Shown here piece after piece: positions 10,686-23,601 of a stretch of 64,000 nt of DNA. Both the position numbers and the translations under genes were made by a program. The DNA lies in assembly GCF_019649055.1 (NCBI RefSeq), contig NW_026570319.1, positions 248,001 to 312,000 of the forward strand. Reading direction: 5' to 3'. This DNA is from Paramacrobiotus metropolitanus. Taxonomy: Eukaryota > Tardigrada > Eutardigrada > Parachela > Macrobiotidae. The notes below the pieces were generated by a model. The model did not search any database. It had not been told where the DNA came from and saw nothing but the letters and a program-made list of their open reading frames with translations. Numbering within the stretch: position 1 is the stretch's first letter; every line of letters begins with the position of its first letter.

Positions 10686-12051
10686 TATGGAGAAACTGCA
10701 AGAGATGGAGCACTTCCGAGCGCTCTACCGGAATAAGTAATAAAACCTTGGCTTCCAATTATTCCTCATTCCGAGTTTTACATATGCAGCAACTAGTAGA
10801 TGCGGTTACTGTTTACAACGTTAGGCAAACCAGTGTCACTGTCACAGTTGATCTCTTGTACACAATGCGTTGCTAGTGTATAATTCTGAACTTTTTACAG
10901 TTTGCGGTGTTGGCTTACTGGGTTGACTACCAACAGTTCTGCAATCCACACTACCATACCGTACTTCGATGTTTTTCCCATTCCGGACACTTCTTCAATA
11001 TGGATTTTAGACAAAAGCCACGTTTTTGAAATAAAGAAAGTTTGTGCTATACGTATTTAGGAAGTGAAGACAATTTTAGTTGAAAAACGTTTTCTAAGGT
11101 CCAAAGTTTAAAAAACAAGTTTCCACCGTCTAGAGTATCAAGGGAATTTTTGCAGAAATCTTTTCAGGTAAACAAAATAATAAATTAATTTTAATTTTTT
11201 TATTTTTAATAAGGAATAATATTCGTAAGAAAGTTTTCCGTTCAGCGGCCTAAATCTTTGTGATGGTGCCGTCACTGCCGTGAGCCAATTTCTTGAAGCC
11301 GTGACCTAAATAATTTAATTAATTCAATTTAGTTTTCTAGCTGCAGTTACTGCTGCTCAGACATGCAGGCACAAACTACAAAGTACGACGATACAAAGTT
11401 TATGCTTTTTCTCTATTAAACATCAATTTTCATCTACCCTAGACTTTGTCCCGTCATTTGTTTAATGCGTTCTCACTGAGAATTAACGCTGGGAAACAGT
11501 ATTCGCAGAGTGCATGGCATACGGCGGCCTTAGCTCCATGTTAGCGGAAATCGCTCTAGAAGTTGCACAAGCCGATGGTCGACCGATTGGCGCACCGTAA
11601 CCCATGCGAAAAGTTAAGCTGAGAACGCTTTCAACTTGGCCAAAAAAAGCTTTACAAGCAAACGTACATGTACGAGTATAAGACTTACAGAATACAGACA
11701 TACAGGGTAGTACAGATGCTACGATCAGTGCTACTGCGCTAATTCCTCGCATAAAGTCTGTTGCATTACGGGGAAGTGGACACCATACAATAATGAAGCG
11801 CATCATGTAACCGTACAACTTAGTTAATGTAATAATTGTGCGATGAGAGTAATGATGGTGTTGCTCATTTCAACACTCGTCCTGATACGAACACAATCGT
11901 GTATGCTTCGACTGGCAGCGCCATACGGATTTTGGCACTACCATATTATTATTTTTATTAACGGAGCGCATCGTGCATGGTGAATTACTCAGGAAAGGAG
12001 CGCTTTTCGTGTTGGACGCACATCGACCAGATTCTCCTGCATTTCGCCATT

Positions 12052-12099
12052 CCCCATCCGGCTAAAATGCAGTCGTCGGACTGCGTCTTCGGGATGGGG
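12052..12099 (-). repeat. dispersed palindromic core, copy 2 (type-1 flank)
   Basis: CCCCATCCG...GGGATGGGG with TGCAGTCGTCGGACTGC inside. It lies in a module that continues with GGAATGTAACGATGGCTTCC and is partnered with 32096-32145. Confidence 0.85.
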
Positions 12100-12509
12100 T
12101 ATGAAGAAACTGCGGATGGTGGCATACTTTTGAAATCCGATCGCTCTTCACCGGAATGTAACGATGGCTTCCAACTTATTCCCGGTTCCGACTTTTTCTG
12201 TGGGATTAATATTCATAGACAGCAGCATATGTGTGCGTATGCAGCCGTGTAGATGAACTTATCCATTAGACTAGGCGTGTATATGAGGGGATGTCGGTAC
12301 CGGACCTGAATGATCCCTGTACATGCTGCCGTCAGCCGGCTTGAGTATGACGTTGTGGCTATATACATGGTAATTTATGTACCGCGCCAAATTTAGCCAT
12401 ATGTATTGCATATGTACTGTATAGGCATATGTATGTTCACAATTAATTGAAAACTGTTTAGAAGTGTGAGGCGGATGGGTTATTCTAAAAATTGTTTTGC
12501 ACTCGGGGA

Positions 12510-13750
12510 CAATATCCAGATAATCGCAGAATATTATTTCACCGAGTGTTAATATGCTCGGAAGTATCATGCGCCGAGTACATAGCAGACAGCCTGGCTA
12601 GCTTCGAGTTAGTAAAATCGTTACGGAAACTAAAAAACTGTGCGATGTTTGACCGATTGGCGCACCGGAAGTGGTTCTTTTTATCATTTTACGCGAACAA
12701 TTATTCGGGACAAAACTACAAATTGCAGACAGTACACTGGGTGCTTCTGCGCTGATTCCTTGTAAACAGTGTATTACATTTCTGCACATCTATATGCGCA
12801 TGTGGTTGATGAACATCACCTAGCCGCACTCACCGCGTTGCGAATTGCAGGAGACGAATGTACAAAGTTCCCTGCTCTTAATCTAACAAATATTTTATCA
12901 AGACTGTGTACCGTTATTCGCTTAACGCGAGGTTTCCAGCGATTTGGTCATTTTTGCGGCAATTCGTATGCCGCGGTCAGGAAATGATTTTGAGTTGTGT
13001 GAATGTAAAGATGTTATCAGAAAAATGATTATACTGCACTACTACGTTGGTAAAAAAATTATTTTGCTTTCACTTCTTCAACTATAAGGTTTTAAAGTCA
13101 AAAATTTAGGCATAAATTACTAAGCGCTGTTTGGTAAAAAAAAATAATCTGGAAACGCCTTCTTGTCCAGAAACACTGTAAAGCTTATCACAAACAGGAA
13201 ATTTGAATACCGCTTCATTTAAAAATTTAAAATATTTAAAACTGACTTTGGGGCGTTGGGGCGGCACCGCATTGTCTTAATGCAGCGCTATCCGCTTTCT
13301 CTCTGTTGAATAGCGCTTTCTCCTTCAACACCACTGACGGAGGGAACGATATTCCGTCTGGCGTCTCGTAGAATGCAGGACAGAATACTTTGCCTGCTCG
13401 TAGACTACATCCGTATCCAAATAACCGCGGAATATTTTCTTCACAGAAGTGTTAATATGCCGGGAAACATTATGCGCCGGGTCCATGACAGACAGCGACG
13501 CTAGCTTCGAGTAAGTGGAATTGTTACACAAATTTATCAGTTTGATGGTTGACCGATTGACGGCAGTTTGGCGCAACCGTAGCGGCGCTTTTTATTACCC
13601 CACAGACCATTGTTCGGGACAAAAGTACAAACTGCAGACATAACTTCCGCGCAGATGATACAATCGGTGCTATGTACTGCGCTTTTTCTCGCAAACAGTG
13701 TGTTACATTTCTGGACATCTACGTAGACGCGCAACATATTACCGCTGATT
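12510..13750 (+). repeat. tandem-like direct duplication within the left arm
   Basis: Blocks 12510-12830 and 13420-13750 are diverged direct copies: both run from TATCCA(G/A)ATAA through a GTTAATATGC(T/C)(C/G)GG segment, a TTGACCGATTG segment, a TTCGGGACAAAA segment and CAGTGT(A/G)TTACATTTCTG. Only the first has a clear partner in the right arm (about 31.3-31.62 kb), so the second copy arose in, or was lost from, one arm. Confidence 0.65.
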
Positions 13751-13951
13751 TCGAACTTGTTAATGTAATATCAATCGACGATGAAAATACTTGTGGGACT
13801 GATTTCCGTTCTTCTGATAGCCGTCAAACCCGTGTTTTGTCTCGATAGAATCCCGTGTTACCAGTTTTGGATTACCGAAGCGTTTTATGAGACAAGAACG
13901 ATGTACTAGTTGGACCGGATATCAGGCCAGATTCGCCGGCGTTTCGCCATT

Positions 13952-14000
13952 CCGCATCCATTGCCAATAGCACTCGACTGAGTGCAGGCGACGGATGAGG
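13952..14000 (-). repeat. dispersed palindromic core, copy 3 (degenerate, type-1 flank)
   Basis: Outer arms read CCGCATCCA and CGGATGAGG; the inner part is CACTCGACTGAGTGCAG. It is preceded by GGCGTTTCGCCATT and followed by TATGAAGAAACTGCGGATG, so the flanks are type 1. No partner in the right arm. Confidence 0.7.
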
Positions 14001-14348
14001 TATGAAGAAACTGCGGATGATGGAATGCTCCCACTCTACCGAAACTGAACGATGGCTTCCAATTTAACATTATTATCGAATTGTGGCTTCCCTGTAATAA
14101 ACCTGTCTTCCATTTCCTGTTGATAAAAGAAGTGTATGGTATCTGATATCTTAATTCCGGCTTTTCCTCTGCAGCTAATATTTTTAACAGCAACATATGG
14201 ATTCCGGCAAGGGCAAAGTGAATTTAATTAACGGGGCCATGCAGCGTCACTGCGGATTTCTTACAAATTGTCGCTTCATTATACACAAAGTAGTAAAAAT
14301 ATTACGTATAATTTCTATATATGTATACTAAATTTTGGATATGTAAAC

Positions 14349-14836
14349 TAGTGTTGGGTCGGCCCGGCCCGGCCCGGCGCGGCCCGGCCCGAGCAAGAGG
14401 GCCGGGCCGTCGTTTACACGGCCAGGGCCGCGGGCCGATCCGGGCTGCGGCCCGACATGTCCCCGGGCCGCGGCCCGGGCCGTCTTGCAGCACAGTTAAA
14501 TTTCATTCCCGGATGTCAGTATGCAAGCGGCTGCAGCGGGTATGTCAACGGAAAAATAGACGGATTTTCTCCTAGAAACGCTTAATGCTATGAAAATTAA
14601 GAAAAACTCATCGAAAACTACTAAATTTCAGTAAATCCCAATGACAGTTTTTGTTTTTCTACGTGTTTTTCCATATTTAACGTCCACAACGGGCCACGGC
14701 CCGGGCCGCGGCCCGGGCCATGGTTCTTCTCCCCGGGCCGAGGGCCGCGGCCCGGCGCGGCCCTCCCAAAAGGGCCGGGCTGACCTCGGCCCGGGCCGTT
14801 CGGGCCGCGGCCCTGGGCCGGGCCGGCCCAACACTA
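14349..14836. mobile_element. hAT-type MITE with GGCCCG-rich arms
   Basis: A 488-bp non-autonomous element with inverted ends TAGTGTTGGG and CCCAACACTA. It is flanked on both sides by the exact 8-bp duplication ATGTAAAC (14341-14348 and 14837-14844), the target size of hAT transposases. The subterminal 100-150 bp on each side are degenerate GGCCCG/CGGGCC repeats that pair with each other; the middle is ordinary AT-richer DNA. No protein is encoded; the long open frames over the arms are artefacts of the GC-rich repeat. Confidence 0.93.
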
Positions 14837-14844
14837 ATGTAAAC

Positions 14845-17050
14845 ACACTAGTGAAGCAAATGATCATCCAGTTGCTTGTGTCTACAATAGTGAATTGTCA
14901 TCATTATGTAATGCGTATGATTATATCGCGATGCAGCATCGGAAATAAATAAAACTACACTCGTTTGGTAAGCACATATTTGGTACCACATATCGCACCA
15001 TATGTTTGGCAACCCTGCCAATTTTCTGAACTGCGTTCGAACAAGTATTATTACAGTATTTATATTAAACTGATTAACAGGCTTGGTGAACTGCAGAATA
15101 ATTACCAACTGTTTATACTTTTGTACTATGTCCTGCTCTAGCGAGATTGTGCTGTATGCCTAACAGACAATAACGGAAGCGTCGTATACACGTAACGCAT
15201 GGAGCAGCAGGATTTTACGCGACTAGCTTGATGAATTTAGTTGACCGTTATCAGTAAGATAAAAAAAATATTGTCACTAGCACAAGGACGCTGTTATAAA
15301 ATTGCTGTACACCAGAAACTTACGATACCATCGTAGCAGTTCAAAGCTTATTAACTGCTGTATCGCAAAGTGGGCCGCTACCACATGCTCCATGCGCTTA
15401 TTGCATGTTTTATAAGAATCGTAAGTAGAGCATATTCGGGCCATTATTACAGCAGCTTATCCAATGGCTATCTGGAGAGCAAGAATTTGCAACGCTGAAA
15501 ATCTGCCGGTATTTCATGGAGGCTCCCTTTATCGGCATTGCCGAAAAAAATCGCGATGCTTTGACATCGCGCGATCCTCCGGCATTGCCGTTTCAACTGA
15601 TCAACAAATTTCAAGAAAACTGTGGCGAAAAATCTGTAAATATCAACTACAGGGAACTACTGCAGCGGTACTAGCAAATGGTGCAAAAAGATTAATTTTC
15701 TTGTTGGCAGATTTATAATGTATCCTGCACACGCTGACGATGGCAGCGTGTGCGGGATACATTATTAAACTGCCCACAAAAAAAGATAAAGTCCACTGGA
15801 AACAGCCACGGCATGAAGATTCGGGCACAGACATTAAACTGTTGTATCTGACAGACGCCGTGAATATCACCGCAAATATTTTACACAGCATTAGCGGTCT
15901 TTAAATACGAGAAAATCGTTGACGACTGAAGAAGCCACCGGAAAGTTGGCTAACCTTGTTATCTGTCTTTCCATTGGACGGATCTCCTACTTATCGTATG
16001 TGAAGTGTGAACAATGTCTTTCGTATCGATGCGCCGATTACATTATAAACGGTGCTTTTATACGGTATTGAAACAATATGTATAGTATAACGTGTTGACT
16101 TTTACGTACTAACTTCCGAACTTGGTATAAAATGTACAAGTATTCCGAACTTTATGTGTCACTGTTTAACTACAGTCTTGATAATTTCCGGTCTTTGTAC
16201 CTCTACCTAAAACCAGCCATTTTATCACCTGCATGAACCAAAATGGGCGAAAAGAGAGCAACAACCGTAGCTGCAGATCAGCTGCTTATTGCTATCAAGG
16301 GCTGCGCGCAGCAACCGGCCAGAGCTGGCCACTGTCGATGAAAACAAATTTTTGGAAGAAAGAATATTCTTGTAGTCGGTTTTCCAGACGAGAGAAAGAA
16401 CTTTACTATAATGAAAATTGATCTAGTCAAAGGTAAAAACAACAAATTTTGGCAGACGAAAATAAAAAAAAACAAGCTCCAGCAGAAACTTTCTCTAATC
16501 AAAAAAAAAGTTAAAATAATTAGCCAAAATATAGAAAATCTGGGGATAGAGATGTTTCGAATCGACACTGAAAAAAAATATTCGGTCGTCGAATGTACTA
16601 CAGAAATTGTGAGGGACATTTTCTTTGGGAGAAAAAAGGTTAAACAGCCAAAACATTTTGAAGGAAGTGGCGTGATAAAAACGGCTTGCAAGATACGTTT
16701 TGCTCTTTTGCTGGCAACAGTATCGTATTGCCTACTGTCTCGACTGCTTCTCTCGCTCGCATAATGTTTTCTCACGATATTTTAATGCTGGGAAAAGTTT
16801 GTGCTGCAGGTTAACGATAGATGTGGTGTAATGTGCGTGATAATCGATGCTTTCTGGTTGTCCTAGACTCTTAGTATATTGCACTGGTTGTTTAAATGTC
16901 TAGCTTGTCTACCAGCTTGTGTACCTGAATGTCTGTCCGTATTGTCATACACTAGCTATATAATCTGACTGTACACGAAAGTTATCTAGGTATGTTACGA
17001 GTATCTGTCATCATTCTGTCGTTATGAATACGATACATCCGCGTTAACAT
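14845..17050. other. part of the left arm without partner; no recognised gene
   Basis: No supported gene. A K-rich frame at 16411-16764 lies in DNA that vaguely resembles 18.4-18.7 kb, where no such frame exists. One strong hairpin is present at 15715-15765 (listed separately). Confidence 0.35.
15715..15765. repeat. strong hairpin (22-bp stem)
   Basis: ATAATGTATCCTGCACACGC at the left is the complement of the sequence ending GGGATACATTAT at the right, with one G:T-type mismatch and a 7-nt loop (ACGATGG). It stands alone: no flanking terminator T-run and no second copy seen in the window. Confidence 0.85.
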
Positions 17051-17599
17051 TTGTTCATAAATTATCCGTTCCAGTCGTTGATTCTTCTGAGGATTGTAAG
17101 ATTGATAGCGGATGCGGACTGCTTTGCAGGAGTGACTGATTGGCTGGACGCACAATCGTGCACCTCGTGGAATCGTTCAATCCGAATAGTAAGTACAACT
17201 GCACGAGTATTAACAGGATGGGTTTTGAAGCAACAGAAACAGACACTTTATGGCGACAACAGGGGTACCTTTAAAAAATATCAAAGGCGATATAGCGATG
17301 AACGCTTCGCAGCGGGTAAATAAAAACATCGCAAACTCAGATACGAGTCCGAGCAAGCTTGCGCGTTGGCGTTAAGATGTGGACGAATGGCCCCAGGTTA
17401 CGAGCCGACATAGTTTTGTCGTCTTGATTTTACAGTACATTGAAACGCTCATATCACTACACACCAGCAACCTATTTTTGTGCTTTCATTTTAATAATGT
17501 TGCCGAGCCGGCGATGCATATGACTCTTATAAACTGCAGGTAGTTAAATAATTACTACTGGCTTCCGCGCATACACGGATTTGCCAGCATTTCGGCATT

Positions 17600-17650
17600 C
17601 CCCAGCCGGATACTTTGCAATCGTCCGATTTGCACAGTGTACGGATGGGG
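17600..17650 (-). repeat. dispersed palindromic core, copy 4 (type-2 flank)
   Basis: CCCCAGCCG...CGGATGGGG with a weakened centre (TTGCAATCGTCCGATTTGCA). Its flanks, GCATTTCGGCATT and TATGAAGAAATGCGAAGGAC, are type 2. Partner 28443-28494. Confidence 0.75.
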
Positions 17651-18780
17651 TATGAAGAAATGCGAAGGACAGAATACCTGACAGAACCATCATGTTGCTG
17701 GCCGCTTCACTCGCTGCGTTTGGAGTGTGTCTGTGGGTGTGCCGTCGGCTGTCAAATCGGGACGGTAAGCTAGCGGAAATTTCTCGTATAATATTATTAT
17801 AATTATTATGCTGCATGATACCAAAATACTAAAAAGTTACGCCGACCGCTCGGGAGTCTCTTCCGTATTCCTGTAGCCGGAAATCGAAAAAAGTCGGCAG
17901 TAAATCACTGCAACCGGCGAAGTTGGCGGCAAATTATTCGGAGCTTTATTTATTATTTTCTGCTCAGAAATTTTGGCCCCAGTGGAATGACTGTCGCAGT
18001 GTAAAAATCAATAAAGGACTATGTCTTCTGCTCAGTATGTAAATAATTCGTTTATAATTTAGAAGAAAGCGCAACAGGTGGTTTAATGATTTTATTCCGC
18101 CAATGTCGGACCGGTACGATGTTGCTGGTGCACATAATAATTATCATATACTCCGCACTTCCTGTGTATTAAATTTATTGTAAAACCTTGATATGAAAGG
18201 TGGACGACAATACATGTGAAAGCGCCTGGTTGGTCCGCGATATCAAACCAATGAAACCATCTGTTTTTTTTTGTCCCACACTGAAATGTATAATCTTGAG
18301 AATTTTTACGTATGCCTTTTCTTACGTTTTTTCCCCATTTTATCGGTTGCAAAATTCAAGATGTGCGAAAAAAAGCGAAGACGGTCACTGCCGAATAATC
18401 GGTGCGTTCTTTTAGCAGAGGCTTATACCGGCCAACAACCGGGCTGCGCTGGTCAAAGTCGAAAGTACAACAAATTTTTGAAAAACAGAATTTCTGCATG
18501 GTCTGTATAAGGAAGAGATAAATAATTTACAAGAAAGAAATGTAAATTATTCGAGATATCAGTTATAAAAACAGACAGCTTTCGCCAGCTGGAGAAGCAC
18601 AAAAAGAATTTCCGTACAGATTTTCTCCAGCAAAAGAAAAGTATATTGATTTATTTACTAACCCTCCAAAATATGCGGAAAAATAAATTCTGTTAAAAAT
18701 AACCGACCCATACTCTACCATAACTTAATAGGAACAGCGTGATGGGTGTGGTCTGGTAATCGAAATCATCCGCATCTCTG

Positions 18781-18828
18781 CATACCTAAATCGTACAGAT
18801 CAGCCGCATGCAAGGTTGCTGGTTGGGG
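18781..18828 (+). repeat. dispersed palindromic core, copy 5 (degenerate, type-2 flank)
   Basis: The centre reads TACAGATCAGCCGCATGCA, and the right arm GGTTGGGGAATGACGAAATG is intact while the left arm is eroded (CATACCTAAATCG). It starts a roughly 420-bp type-2 module to 19200. Partner 26676-26725. Confidence 0.7.
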
Positions 18829-19796
18829 AATGACGAAATGCGGACGAATCCACTCCGTATTATCGCGGAAGCAAATACAGTTTCGTAAAGTTAATAGCGT
18901 GCATCACCTGCTCGGCGCTGATGATAAAACGGACGCGCAGCAACAAACTTACGGTTGGTATACAAGTTTATGTGCGAAGTACAGATGCTATGCCGTGGCA
19001 CAAATCGCAATATGCACGCGGAAGTATCGCCTATACTCGCAAACCTATTGCTTATGTATTTGTCTGCGAGTTTGCTATCGCTCGTTGAGTATTTACATGT
19101 TTACGGGGTCTACATGAAGCGCATGCTTTTGGTTTGCCAATCGCTCAAACATCCGAACAAACAATTTCAAAACATTAATTTCCTGGTGAGTGCATAGTAC
19201 AGTGACACCGGTGCCTTATTTCAAAAGCGGAAGCAGTTTAGAGTTTAGACACAACGATCATCGTGCGCCGAGCACATGTCAACTGCGACGCCAGCTCAAG
19301 GTCATTGTTGTTAGGGAAATTGTAACAGAAGTTTATATTAATCTTATGGCTGGCCGAATTGGCGCATCGGAAGTTGCACGAACGCTTACAGTAGTGCGGT
19401 GAACGACTGTAAATTGTCTGAAAAAGATCATTAAAAACAGACTTACGAGCACAAGTTACGCTTCCGGGTAATTAAACGATCAGTGCTATTGCGCTGATTT
19501 CCTCGCAAACAGTTTGTTAGATTTCAACACAAAATATTATATTTACGCCTTCTCCCGCAATCCGCACTAGGTTACCAACGAGCTTAGTTTATATAATAGT
19601 GTTATGCGATGATGATAATAGTTTTCTGACTGAGCTCCTTCGAACTCTCATCCTTCTACTATTAACGCCATACGGACTTGTTTAATCTTACCATTAATTT
19701 TGTACACGGAGAGCAGCATGCGTCCAAAATTAGGAAAATGTGAGCGCCGTGCATGCTGGACCGCACAGCGGACCAATTCGCCTGCATTTCGCCATC

Positions 19797-19844
19797 CCCC
19801 AGCCTGCTATTGTGCAGTCAACTGACTGCACGTTCCGGATGGGG
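19797..19844 (-). repeat. dispersed palindromic core, copy 6 (type-1 flank)
   Basis: CCCCAGCCTGC...CCGGATGGGG with TGCAGTCAACTGACTGCA inside; the right side continues TATGAAGAAATTGCGGAAG. Very similar to its partner 25626-25674. Confidence 0.85.
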
Positions 19845-20655
19845 TATGAAGAAATTGCGGAAGATGGATTATTTCCGACCGTTCTACCGGAATAGAACGC
19901 TGGCCTCCAATTTATTCCTCCTTCTGAGTTTTTCTATACAATCTTTTTCATAGATAGCAACATAAGGGTGCGATGGCAGTTTTCAACGCAAAGGTTAGTT
20001 AATTAATAACGTCATTGCTAATTTGTTGCCGACAATATATGTTTTATTATGAGCTGTGTGTAGAATTCTGACCATTAAAAAAATTTGCAGTATTGGCTTA
20101 TTGAGTAGACTTACTACACTAGAATCAATACTTCAACAATTTGGATTCGCCCCACGGACACGAGAGACGGACACGGACACGGTCACGGTCTTCTCGGTTT
20201 AGTCACATTATCCGGTGGGCAAGGAAAGTGCTGCTAACACCTATATGTTTTTAGGTACTAGTACTCGTATAAGAAACATCCTAAAAAATAATCTAAACAT
20301 GTTTCAAGTAAGGAAAATTGTTCTTTGACTGAAATACGTTTCCACAAATCATGACAAATGACCATATTCAACGTAGTTTTCTCAGGTTTCTTAGGTTTTC
20401 TTAGGTTTCTAAGGTTATCTTAGGAGTCTTAGGATAAAACACATCCGCCTACAGATCAGCCTCACAACTACAGCTTGTACGGTGACTAAACTGCATGCGC
20501 CATGTTCCGCTTGCGTAGACTACTATGTTAACTCGTTGGCCGCGATTCCCATTCGGCGAAACGACGGATAAAAAACCACCCCCATCGTAGCGAGCGAAAT
20601 AGCCAACAGCGTGATGAGTGCGCTCAGGTACTCTTCATCATCCGCATTTCTTCAT

Positions 20656-20705
20656 ACCGCATCCGTACGCCGTGCAGTCAGCCGAATGCTAGGAGTTGGA
20701 TGCGG
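20656..20705 (+). repeat. dispersed palindromic core, copy 7 (type-2 flank)
   Basis: TACCGCATCCGTACGCCGTG then CAGTCAGCCGAATGCT and TTGGATGCGGAATGC. Its module (20.5-21.3 kb) resembles the one at 34.98-36.77 kb in direct orientation, not inverted. Confidence 0.7.
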
Positions 20706-21533
20706 AATGCTAAAATGCCAGCGAACTCAGTTCAATCCACTCCGTGAGCCGTGTTATTGAGGAAGCAAGTACGGTTTCGTAAAATAATAACAAGCATCGC
20801 CTGTTTGGCACTCATAATAAAAATCAATGAAAATACAAAAATTTTGCGGCTTGAATGCGAGTTCATGTGCCAAGCAGAGCATTAGACAGAAATAGAATCA
20901 CTGCTGGAACACTGATCGCATCATCCACGTGGAAGTATCGTACACTTGTGTCTTTAGCTTTTGCCTTATGTTTTTGCCTGTTTTTGGTTTTTGCGCCAGT
21001 TTACAATCGGTCATCGAGCAATTGTTTGCTAGGTCGACAAGAAGCGCAACATCCGGTGCGCTGATCGTTCCAAAGTCAGATTAATAATTTTCAGTGGCAT
21101 TTTTCCGGAGCGCACAGTACAGCCGCAGTGTACAGTTAACTTGGTGCACAAAGTTTCACAATGAAAAATCGCAAGAAAACATAATGCAAGCGAGCGGAAG
21201 CAGTCTAGACACATTGATCGCCAGATAAATCGCAAAATATGTACTCGTTTTCCCCATATATATATTTCATTGCAGAGCATGTTTTTGAGAATAATAATTT
21301 TTTGATTAGTTTGATCTTTTTTTATCTGAAAGGGTTACTGCTGAAGTTCCTTTCGCACTGCAAGAAATTTGTTTCCATAACTTTGGACTTCCGAAATTTG
21401 TTTTAGCTAAAGTTTTCCTCTCTTCTTAACCCAGGAAAACCGGGTACTAGATGGGATGGGACTACAGTTTCGAAAATTGGCAGTCTGGGACAGAAAAATT
21501 CAGTTAAGAGAAAAATATTTTTTCAAAATTTTA

Positions 21534-23190
21534 GCGACCATTGGTCAAGCAGGAGATGACCATGTCGGCCTAACACGCATGGTAACCATGTTGCGCCGAC
21601 ATGTTATCCACTGCCGTTTATAACAACTGATAAAAAAATCGCATAGAATATGTCAGTAGCTCAAACGATAGATCTTAACGAGTACTTTAAGATGGGTGCA
21701 TTGTGATGGTCATCGACATGACCAGTGGTCAAAGAAAATTTTTAAACGAAAAAGCACTAATATGCATCACTGCGTAAGTGCTACCTGGGTATTTCACAAT
21801 AGTTGGTCACTTCTGCCAGGACCAACTCTATGTATAGAGTCGGTACAGCTTCTGCTTATGTCTAGGACAACTGGTCATCGGCCTTAATGTAGATAACGTG
21901 TACTGTATGCAGTCCGAGTGACGTGTACAGTGGGAGTAATGCTGTATCCGGTCGGGAAAATGAATGGGATACCGGAGACAAATAACAGGAAAATTGTCTG
22001 CGCTGATCACCATCGTTAATTGACCAGCGTCCAACTTCTTCAAAGTGTTTTACAAGTGAGCGAAGCGACCAGTTATTGAGAAATACGGTTAAGTATTGCG
22101 CAGCAAGTCAGTAAAGCTGTGCTAAAAACAACCGGTCACTTAAGTAAAGACATAACTACAAATTTTAGTATTCAGAAAGGAAGACAGGACTTCTAAGCCA
22201 TTTCTCATTTCTCCTATACGTCAAATTCTCCGCTTAATTTGCACAGATTGATTTCTAAAGGTTACAAGGCACGAACGCTCATGAACCAAATGATGTGTTT
22301 GAGCATTTTGATGCAAGGGCGAAAGCTCAAATGGAAGAGTATTAACGCGAGCTTAATAACATTTACAGGATTTCTCTCTCATTACTATAGTTTAACTCGG
22401 TTGAAATTAGCAAAGAACATATGAATTGTCCCAGGAACAATAGAGTAGCCAGTGCAGTGCATGACACTTATAACGTTCTACACAGGCAAATGCACTGCAC
22501 ATCCGATACAGCTATTTGCGCCACTGGTACAGCCCGACGTTGAGTCAGTTTTGCTGTCCACTGTAGAGAGTACGGGCCATATATATTTTAAAACAACCAA
22601 AATCAGTCATTACGCAGTTGTTTTGCATTCAGTCAAAAAATAGATTTTTCGGATTTCTCGTATGTGCTGACCAGTGGTCGCTTTGCTGACCGTCATGGTC
22701 CATTCAGTTAATACAGCTTTTTATGGGCTTTCTTTTGGTTGTCTATCGTACCGTGTACGATGCTTCTGCCAATAGATATGAATTTTTAAGGAATATTAAT
22801 TAATTAGAACCATGCCCAACCGTGTCAAGACCGACATGGTATTTTGAATTGACCATCACTGACCAGTGAGCGGTTTTGCTCTAAATGTTTCTTCGCTCTT
22901 TTATAAAGCTGAGCAATTACTTCTCCTGTGTTTTTTTTGGTAATTATCTGCTGTGTGGGTGGCGGTCAAGACAAGCAGGACCTCCGGGAGCCCCGTTTGG
23001 TCAGTTTTGACCATGTTTGGTCACCCCCTGGACCTTATGGACTCGGTGAAGCTACCAGTTCTGTACTATAAATTGTTGTCTAACATCTCTTCTTTGAAAT
23101 AAAACCAATAAAAACAACCTACGATCATAACAACGGATTATAGAGAGGAAGTCCTCCACCATGTCGGTCTAACACGCATGGTGTAGAACG
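21534..23190. repeat. TGACCA/TGGTCA half-site-rich stretch bounded by direct repeats
   Basis: A dozen or more TGACCA, TGGTCA or GACCAGTGGTC occurrences, often paired, lie in 1.65 kb (for example 21540, 21714, 22668, 22848, 22998). The sequence CCATGTCGG(C/T)CTAACACGC plus ATGGT occurs near both ends (about 21561 and 23159) in the same orientation. No ORF above 63 codons. Possibly a non-autonomous element of unknown class. Confidence 0.5.
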
Positions 23191-23601
23191 GGTTAAGTAC
23201 GGGTCACACAAAATCTCTTGATTCCAAAAGTTTTGTTGTACTTTCGGCATTCGCGTGAATTCCAAAGTATTACTGTATAAAACAATAAATTTAAGCGCAA
23301 ATCTTTTTTAAATTTAAATTTCTAATCCAATAAGTTACTTTTTGAAATTTATTTTTGCTGATTCGTTAAGTGTACAGTCAATTTTTGTATCAAAATGTGA
23401 TTTCTGTATAATTTTTTTTATGATTCTGTATCTGAATTTCTATCAATTTTCAGAATTCACAGCAAATTTCCGAGGCATTGTTTTAGTTCAGGTATGATTC
23501 CAAATTGAATAAGTTCTAGCTTATCAAATTTCGTTTCCTAATGTTGCAATAGCGGTCAATCTGAACACAACTGTCGATTATTTTTTAATGGTTATTGCAA
23601 G

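Larger units (their letters stand above)
10230..20165 (+). repeat. left arm of a giant imperfect inverted repeat
   Basis: Read by eye, consecutive blocks here match the reverse complement of 25.3-37.72 kb: 10230-11150 with 36780-37720, 11160-13400 with 30730-33780, and 17080-20160 with 25300-28950. Landmarks include ACTACTACGTTGG near 13040 against CCAACGTAGTAATG near 31070, and GACCGATTGGCGCACC runs. The segment 13.40-17.05 kb has no partner. Divergence appears substantial with many small indels, so this is old. No gene spans the arm. Confidence 0.8.

Noticed and set aside
11977-12252. Similar ORFs at 11977-12252, 31873-32262 and 58605-58991 sharing EEIADGGILL
   Set aside because: The similarity follows nucleotide similarity of the module; the frames start and end differently, and 19.8, 25.6 and 37.3 kb copies are frame-broken. 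Not evidence of a protein.
14302-14952. P/R/G-rich ORFs on both strands over the hAT MITE
   Set aside because: They arise from the GGCCCG repeat arms lacking stop codons; no protein family and no selection signal.
16278-16775. 165-codon hydrophobic ORF (minus) and overlapping K-rich 117-codon ORF (plus, 16411-16764)
   Set aside because: Both reflect A-rich versus T-rich strands of the same DNA; no motif, and related DNA at 18.4-18.7 kb has neither.
18746-19117. 123-codon ORF with AGWG motif, similar to a 128-codon minus-strand ORF at 26384-26770
   Set aside because: Both lie in type-2 repeat modules that are inverted copies of each other; other copies (20.7, 28.5, 35.2, 52.7 kb) have stops and frame changes. 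No start context or family match, so I treat them as repeat DNA.
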